Assembly (NCBI GenBank): GCA_037043235.1
Contig: JAWRVZ010000492.1
Coordinates: 62,001 to 126,000, forward strand
DNA: 64,000 nt
Direction: 5' to 3'
Source: Rhodeus uyekii
Lineage: Eukaryota; Chordata; Actinopteri; Cypriniformes; Acheilognathidae
The position numbers were made by a program, and so were the translations under genes. How positions within the stretch are numbered: position 1 is the stretch's first letter; the number at the start of each line of letters is the position of its first letter. Below the pieces are notes generated by a model, which did not search any database, was not told the origin of the DNA, and was given only the letters and a program-made list of their open reading frames with translations. This document shows positions 57,705 through 64,000 of this stretch, piece by piece.

Positions 57705-60700
57705 TAAAAAAAAAAGGTTTCTTACACCAGACCACTCTGCACAAGAAATATTTCCTGGATTTTTTTTTAAAATGTCATCTGATGTAATAATTTGAATTTG
57801 TCATTTACACAAAGAAAAGTTTGTTGAGAGTCACTTTTATTTAACACGTAAACAGGAAGCAAAGGGCCAGTTCCAAAATAATGTTCTCTGAATTCTGTAT
57901 ATTAATTCTGGTAATGTTTTTCACTTATCCATGTTCTTCTTGAATGAAATCATATAGTGCATTATGTGGTGAATGAATCTGTTCCATAGAGCGTCAAATG
58001 AGTGAAATTGAAGATGCACAACACTTTCAAACATTGCAAATGTACAGTTATTGCAAAATGAATCTGTAACTGCCATTACAAAGAACTGAGCAATCTATTG
58101 AAATTAAAACACGACTGACTGCTTAAATTGTGTTAGTCTCTTATGACCTAGAGGATCCTCCTCCTCTCACATTGTAAAAAAAGAGAAAAAAGTTGGAAAT
58201 GTAAATTCTGGATGTCATTTACTGGATCTTACATGCTGAACTTTTGGTCTTTAACTAGGTTTCAAATGTTTGTCATGAGATAAAAGATTCTTGGCACACA
58301 ATGAATGTGTTCATGCAATGCGACTATTGTCTTGTGCTGTAGAAAGGGTCCAAACAGTGTTATAATATTAATTTCTCCCTCCACCCCATTTAAAATTTAT
58401 GATTGAATGCAGTTTCTTAAATGAACAAAAAAAAATACACCATGATTTCTGGTGTATTGAAGGAGAAAATAAAACCTTGCAAAATGATGAACACACACCA
58501 TGACTGCTGTATAGGGTTAACACAGATTTGAATTCTCTTTTTAAGAATTATGCCATCAGCGATTAGTCAACGCTCAACAATACATGCAGGAGACAAACGT
58601 GCCTTTAGCGAGAGGTACATTAGCGAGACGTGAACTAAATGGTTGTCCTTTCTGATTCTGACCAGGAAACAAGATAGATTTGGCAGTGGTTTACATTCTG
58701 CTAAAAAAAAAAAAAATCTACTAAGGCACAAAGTCTCTCAATGCTGGCCTATGTTGTCATTTGAGCAGCCCACACAACGCCCTAAAGCGGTGATCCAGCA
58801 GAGAACAACTGACTTGCCAGCTCTTTGTCACAGCTCTTGCCACTGTTTTTGAACAGGCTCATAGAGAGCCTACGACTCAAATGCTTTCAGAGCGGAACTC
58901 AAGGGAGCGGACACAACCAATTAGTAACTTTCTTTAGCAAGAGGAGGCCTAACAATCTTCATATTGCTTACAAGGACGCTTTACAGAGCTCCTACAACTT
59001 GCAAATGCAATCCAAGTAGAGCTTAAGGGACCAAAGGCCTCACCAAATAAATAATTCTCTTTATCATGAGGAAGCCTGACAACACACCATAGCTAAGGAA
59101 TCCTCAGGAGAACGGAGGCCTCAATGAACCTTACTCTGTAGAGAGAGGAAGCATCACAACACCCTTAGCACTGCAGCGACCAACGGCGACATGATCAACA
59201 ATTTACAAGAGGAGTCCTGACACTGCTCACCATGGCTAAGGAGGTCTTAGGAGACTAGAGGCATCAATGAATCTGAAGCTCATCCACTAGCCAAGGTCTA
59301 GGTCAAGGCCTAACCCTACACTCAAGGTCACATACCAGGAGGCTCACAGGGAGCCTAAACTTACCGATGTAATACGAGTGGAGCGGAAACCTCACTAAAT
59401 GAGTGTAGATCTTATGCATCTATAGAGAGAGGAGGCCTGATAATACTTCACATGGCTAAAGAGGTCTTCATACCTGAAGTTGCACCAGTGGTGCAAAAGC
59501 CAGGAACCACAGAAGGAAACAGCCACACACGCAGACAAGAACACTTCCAGATAATGTAAAATCTGACAAAAACAAGTGAATACAAGATGGCTTAAATAAC
59601 AAACACTGAATGATAAACAGCTGACGAGACTAACGAACAGTGATTAGACACAGACAGGTGCAGGAAAGACATGAAGGATACATGGAAGGGACATGGATGT
59701 GAAAGACTGTGACAGCAGCATAGAGTTCCCTTTTGAAAGTGAATCTATGAATCCGCCTTCATTTTCACCTTATTTTTGTCTCACTACAATTTATCTATAC
59801 GGAGGTTTTAAAGTTATCAAGTTATCATGCTCACAAACAAAATGTGGGTGAATGAGTAAAATGCACAATACACATAATCCCACACTGAAATTCAAGCCCT
59901 GTAACACCAACATTATATATACAGATATTTTACTTTTCAGAAGTTGACCTGCAGAATGGAAGTTTTTATCAGAGGCTTAAGTGTCACACATTTGTACTGT
60001 AAGGGTTGTGCTCTAAACTATTCATGACCATCACAAATCCTCTTTGCGGGAACGTCGACTCATGTTTTAGATGGACTCATTTTTTTCATTCTACCCCACA
60101 GTCTCAATTGACAATTTGTCAGTCAGGTATGTGGCACATGTTTGCCTGTATAATGAAGCTGGCTAGTAGTTAAAGTAAAACTCCAATAGTTTTACTTTGA
60201 AATAAAGACGAGGTGTGAAAAAGATGGGGAACTTTATGGTGTTATACAGTCATTTATGAAAGCATTCAGACACATTCACTTTCTGCAGACTTTATTATGT
60301 TGTGGATTTCATTTTGAATTAATACAATAGTTTACATTTTATAAAGGACAACAGAAAATGGCATATAAAAGTTATCACAGCCTATGAATGGATAAAGTTT
60401 ACAGATATTTGAGTATTCAACAGAATATTCAAAATGCAAAATGTCAGTAAATAAAACAATTCTGACATGAAAACTCTGAATGAAGTTTACACAAATTAGG
60501 TTCACATTGTCACCTTCAACTCATCCTCCATCTTGTACGTTCACTGCTGGTATTGAGGTTACACTGAATGGTCAGTGCAGTTTGAGACTACATGTGACAG
60601 TGACATTGCTTTGCTCTGAAACAATGGCTTGTGCCGCACCAAAGTAGTTTGTTTTGTTGACTACATTTTGACTGTGATGATTACAAGCAAATGTAGAATA

Positions 60701-60708
60701 TAATAAAA
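57705..60708. other. Repeated 5' flank of gene C
   Basis: No gene is seen. It matches the flank of gene B (39200-41820 and 46686-47327) throughout and includes the empty counterpart of the L2 insertion (60087-60105) and of the hAT insertion (near 58145). Confidence 0.6.
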
Positions 60709-60848
60709 ATTTATTTTTATTTTTTTCCTGACTCTGGTGACTGCAGACGTGTTTTCCTAAGCTCCGCTCTGACCTGCTTTGCCCTTGCGCTAGTATCTGT
60801 CTGTTCTTCTTCGGACCCACTTCTTGCCGGACTCCTGACAATATTGAA

Positions 60849-61112
60849 ATGGATATGATTGGATTACTGATTGCGGGATTCCTATTCTTTGGCTTTGGGA
60901 TTATCCTGACCTATTGAAAGATTGACAAGACAGCTGCGAGCAAATTCACCCAGCCGCTGTCTGTAGAAATGAAGAATTGCCTCGAGGCCGTGTCTGACCG
61001 TCTGAAGGAATTAGATCAGCGAGTGATAAAGATTGAGGAACTGAATCGTAAACTATGCGAACTGTATTGTAACAACACAGTCCGGACAGCGAGCCAGATC
61101 GGTGAACTTTGA
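60849..61112 (+). pseudogene. Small membrane/coiled-coil ORF with one internal TGA
   Basis: A frame of 86 sense codons starts at an ATG in a good context (GAAATGG) and ends with TGA at 61110-61112. One TGA interrupts it at 60915-60917. Residues 3-21 form one hydrophobic span (IGLLIAGFLFFGF..). The part after the internal TGA is charged, with a heptad-like helix (LEAVSDRLKELDQRV..IEELNRKL) and then a C-E-L-Y-C pair and an NNT sequon. I do not recognise it. It may belong to a retroelement or be a decayed small membrane protein. The internal TGA could be a TGG-to-TGA mutation. It has no counterpart elsewhere in the window. Confidence 0.35.
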
Positions 61113-61199
61113 AATGTTCCTAGACCCAAGGCCCTGATCTGCACACTCTTAAATCACAACCTAACCATTGCTGGGCCATAGCCGGTTCTCTTCTCGTGA

Positions 61200-61440
61200 G
61201 CCGCTGCCAGCCCAGAGAAGAGAGAGCGACACTCAGCCAGAATTGGCACGATTCTGCTGGCTACCTGGTGGAGATTTCCCATTTAAATTTCCCATTCCCT
61301 TGTTACACATTTTTACAAAAGTTTTATTTAAAAGTCTTAATTGATAATATGTATAATTGTAAAGATTACTCAATTTTATTTGAATGAATGTTACCATTCA
61401 TTGAAATGAGTAAATCTTAATTGATACAAAATGTGTCCTC
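61200..61440. repeat. Block shared with the left end of the window
   Basis: From GAGAGAGCGACACTC to about CCTCTCAGAAAC it matches 7388-7612, including GGCTACCTGGTGGAGATTTC and CCCATTTAAATTTCCC. At the left end this block leads into a relic CCP5 exon; here the exon itself is missing. It therefore looks like intron sequence of a lost array member. Confidence 0.65.
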
Positions 61441-63240
61441 TCAGAAACCGAGAGGACTAGCTAAAGTTCTAGCTAAAGTGATCTAGTGTCTAGGTCCTAT
61501 ATATATATATATTGAAGTGTTAAAATGACAGAAGACAAGTTATGAGTCACCTGAAATGCCCCTTTTAGGCTCATCCTGTCTTCTGTAAACTGCCTGCTCT
61601 GCAAATTACTTTCAATAGCATTTCTTCATACTGTTTGACTATTACGTATATTTCTTGCCCATACACATCTTGTATAGAGCACAACACACTTCCTGGCTCG
61701 GTTCCTTGCATTGTTTCCTGATAACAGCAGAAAGATGTTCAGATATTCCAGCATTTTTGATGATCATTCAAAGCTCTAAAGGGTCCACTTTCATTTTTAC
61801 ACACTCACAATAAAAACAAAATGCTTTTGTAAAATAAAGTATGTATGCTTTCTGTCGTCTCTCTCACCGTGAACAACTTTCTGTTACGTGTCTCAAAAAT
61901 GAACTGAAACTCAGCAAATACTTGCCTCACACACATGAAAAACATGTCTATAAGAACGCTTGAAATGTCTACATATTTCTCAGATTATGTAATCCACATG
62001 AAACCAACAGTAGTTTCTGTCTCATCATCATATGAGAAGCGCAGGATATGGTTATCACCCATGTAAACATCTCAAGCACCTCCACAAAATTAATATCATA
62101 TTATAAATAATATGAGTTATTTTTATGTGGGGTTGGGTTTATCCCATGAAACACAAATGATGATATCTGGTGGTCTTCAAGATGATGATGTTATAATGTC
62201 CGATCCCGAGACTTTGGTCTTGTTTAGCTTTGGTTTTGTCTCGGGATTCGAACATTCATGGCCTGTGTTTGTCCTTGTTGTGAGTGTATATAATTCAAGG
62301 TTTTGAATTACTTTGAATCTTCAAATTTTTGTACAGGTCATTCTGTTGCTTGTGTGACCAATTATTAAAGCATTTACTTTACTTTTCTATATTCAAACAC
62401 TAGAGAATAACGATGAATATTATCTGAACCTCTAACTGAGAGAAATAACATGTTATTAGTATGTTTTGGGGAAAGTTAGTGCCTAAACCAGTGGCCTTGT
62501 TAACCATGTGATGGAAGAAGATATGCTTTTGTCCATGAATGGATGTTTTCTAAGTGAATCTATTTTTTTCAGACAATCACAATCCTTAACCTTTCATCAG
62601 CCTCTGCTGATGAAACTATTCTTCACTAAAATGTTTTCAAATTAACTGAATTTCTGACTCCAGGTCTTTTTTCATTTTTTTGTTTTTGTTTTGTGTATTT
62701 TAAATTGTAAAAATTGTAAATGGTTTTAAGTGTTATCATATTGCAGCATTAAAGAATGGCCCAACATTCATCTAGAGATGCCCTGAACTGAAAAATCAAA
62801 GCCAAAATCAAATGATTCACATTTATATTGTCAATGGGCTAAACGCAAAATAATTTGAACTATTATCTGGAAAATATTTATTTTGTATTGAGTTCTCATT
62901 GTATCTTTTTTTGTACAAAATATTTTCAATTCAAAATTGCTATTTTATTCTAAATATCATTTTAAATCAGCCATTACTGAGAATATGAATTACTGGTTCC
63001 TCAAAAAAAGTTTGAAACATAAAATACAGTTATACAGTAATACAATTACAATACCTATATGAATTTGTTTACCTTGATGTGTGCTTTGAATATATTGATT
63101 TATTAGAGGCAAAATTCTATTCAGCTCAAAGTCTTTTAAGCTAGAAAAAAGACAGGAGAGTAATGGTTTGAATGTTAAGTTTATTCTGAAGCAGTGTTAA
63201 CAGTTTTATTTTACTGTAACATGCAAGTAGACTGGAGCAT
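61441..63240. other. Intergenic region before gene D's 3' flank
   Basis: 61441-62170 holds no recognisable gene (an AT run at 61498-61512; an AATAAA at about 61834). 62195-62290 repeats the start of the element at 22970. From about 62290 the sequence follows the CCP-gene 3' flank. The candidate poly(A) hexamer for gene D lies at 63180-63185 (minus strand). Confidence 0.5.

Positions 63241-63243
<3 letters not shown>

Positions 63244-63322
<79 letters not shown>
63244..63322. repeat. (TG)n microsatellite
   Basis: About 39 TG units. The same place in the A' flank (about 25770-25810) has only a short, interrupted TG run. Confidence 0.95.
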
Positions 63323-63325
<3 letters not shown>

Positions 63326-63793
63326 CTATGTGTGTTGCTCCTGCATCAGCGTCTGTCCATCTTCATTCACAATTGTGGGATCATCAGATCTTAATAAAGA
63401 AAATTATGATTAAGTCAGAGTCACAGGCTTGAGAGTATTAATGTTGTTTTTAATGAGTTTATAGACACTTAGTCATTACAGATCTTTATCCCATTCTAAT
63501 TTTGCACTTCAAACTAAAGGTTAACTAAAGGTTTTCTCTGTTTTCTCAATAAGGATGCATTAAATTGATCAAATGTGACAGTAAAGGCATTTCTAATAGT
63601 AAAGTTTTTATTTTTATTTTAAATAAATGCTCTTTTTTCAATTTTCTATTCAGTTTAGCTGTAACTGACATGAACTGAAACCTCAACAAAAGAGGTCTAT
63701 AATATCAGATGAATTATTATCAGGATGATAAAGATGACTGCAGTCAAACCTGATGACCTCAAATAATTCACATAGAAATGAAAATACACAAAC

Positions 63794-64000
63794 TCACAAA
63801 TATATAGAAATAGTGCCAGGACATGGTTTTTGCTTTGCTGTGAGGAAACGGTTTCAAAACATTTCATAATTCATTAATTATAATTCAATTATTAGATATG
63901 CACATTTTATGTTAAATAATTTGCACAAACTGTAACATTAATATCAGCACATACCACACAGTGGATTTGGTGTCCATCCGGCTGGTGTGGTCACTCCTGC
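63794..64000 (-). CDS. cfhl: Factor H-like protein, copy D (3' end only)
   Basis: The last two exons are present. The final exon is 63794-63837, encoding K-Q-K-P-C-P-G and then five or six more codons to a TGA; it is slightly longer than in A-C because the CTGTGA that ends the others is absent. The preceding CCP exon starts at 63955 and runs off the window, encoding the G-W-T-P-N-P-L-C end. That end is more like CCP6 than CCP11 of A-C at this position (N for K). The rest of the gene lies beyond the right edge, so intactness is unknown. Confidence 0.7.

Noticed and set aside
60915..60917. Internal TGA read as selenocysteine
   Set aside because: No SECIS-like element was evident downstream and the flanking protein shows no redox motif; a TGG-to-TGA change is simpler.
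63194..63432. Cys-Val repeat proteins in the TG microsatellite
   Set aside because: Both frames are only translations of the (TG)n run.

Overview
The window looks like nuclear DNA of a teleost fish, most likely a cyprinid. It has split, intron-containing genes on the minus strand, a fish-type L2 LINE with an esterase ORF1, DIRS tyrosine-recombinase retrotransposons, tRNA-derived SINEs, hAT and mariner-like fragments, and many microsatellites. The species call rests on repeat flavour only; no sequence search was possible.

The backbone is a tandem array of genes made of CCP (sushi/SCR) domains, all on the minus strand, of the complement factor H-like family. Three copies have an intact predicted reading frame: copy A (14936-19842), copy B (34460-39111) and copy C (52726-57616). 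Each has a signal peptide exon, a CCP1 exon, a CCP2 split over two exons, one-exon CCPs and a short last exon. Between A and B lies a pseudogene, A' (26873-27791), which keeps only the signal peptide, CCP1 and a frameshifted CCP2. The right edge holds the 3' end of a further copy, D (63794 to the window end). Two isolated relic CCP exons (about 7611-7798 and 21452-21600) suggest that still more copies once existed. The predicted products are secreted complement-regulator-like proteins. HNF1-like sites just upstream of the start codons would fit liver expression.

Layout: 1-7380 is a retroelement graveyard. It holds a broken retroviral-envelope-like glycoprotein gene (4080-6060), a second older fragment of the same gene (about 2240-2420), a Rex1-like LINE fragment and a possible LTR edge. 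7380-8580 holds a CCP relic, a mariner-like end and a hAT end with a GAAC-rich minisatellite. 8581-13254 is DIRS copy A, followed by gene A and its flanks. 21930-25535 holds mariner-like, inverted-repeat and RTE/BovB-like insertions, followed by pseudogene A' with a 225-bp hAT element upstream. 29356-32775 is DIRS copy B, followed by gene B. 41821-46685 is a near-complete L2 LINE inserted in the upstream flank of gene B. 47880-48380 is a LINE 3' fragment. 48385-51055 is DIRS copy C, a chimera of two DIRS families, followed by gene C. 60700-64000 holds a small membrane/coiled-coil ORF, a block shared with the left end of the window, and the tail of gene D.

Because the flanks are duplicated, several insertions have an unoccupied counterpart elsewhere in the window. 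That gives internal evidence for their boundaries and relative timing. The observations most worth checking are the L2 element, whose ORF1 and ORF2 share one frame separated only by a UGA-CUA, and the unidentified type II envelope-like glycoprotein.
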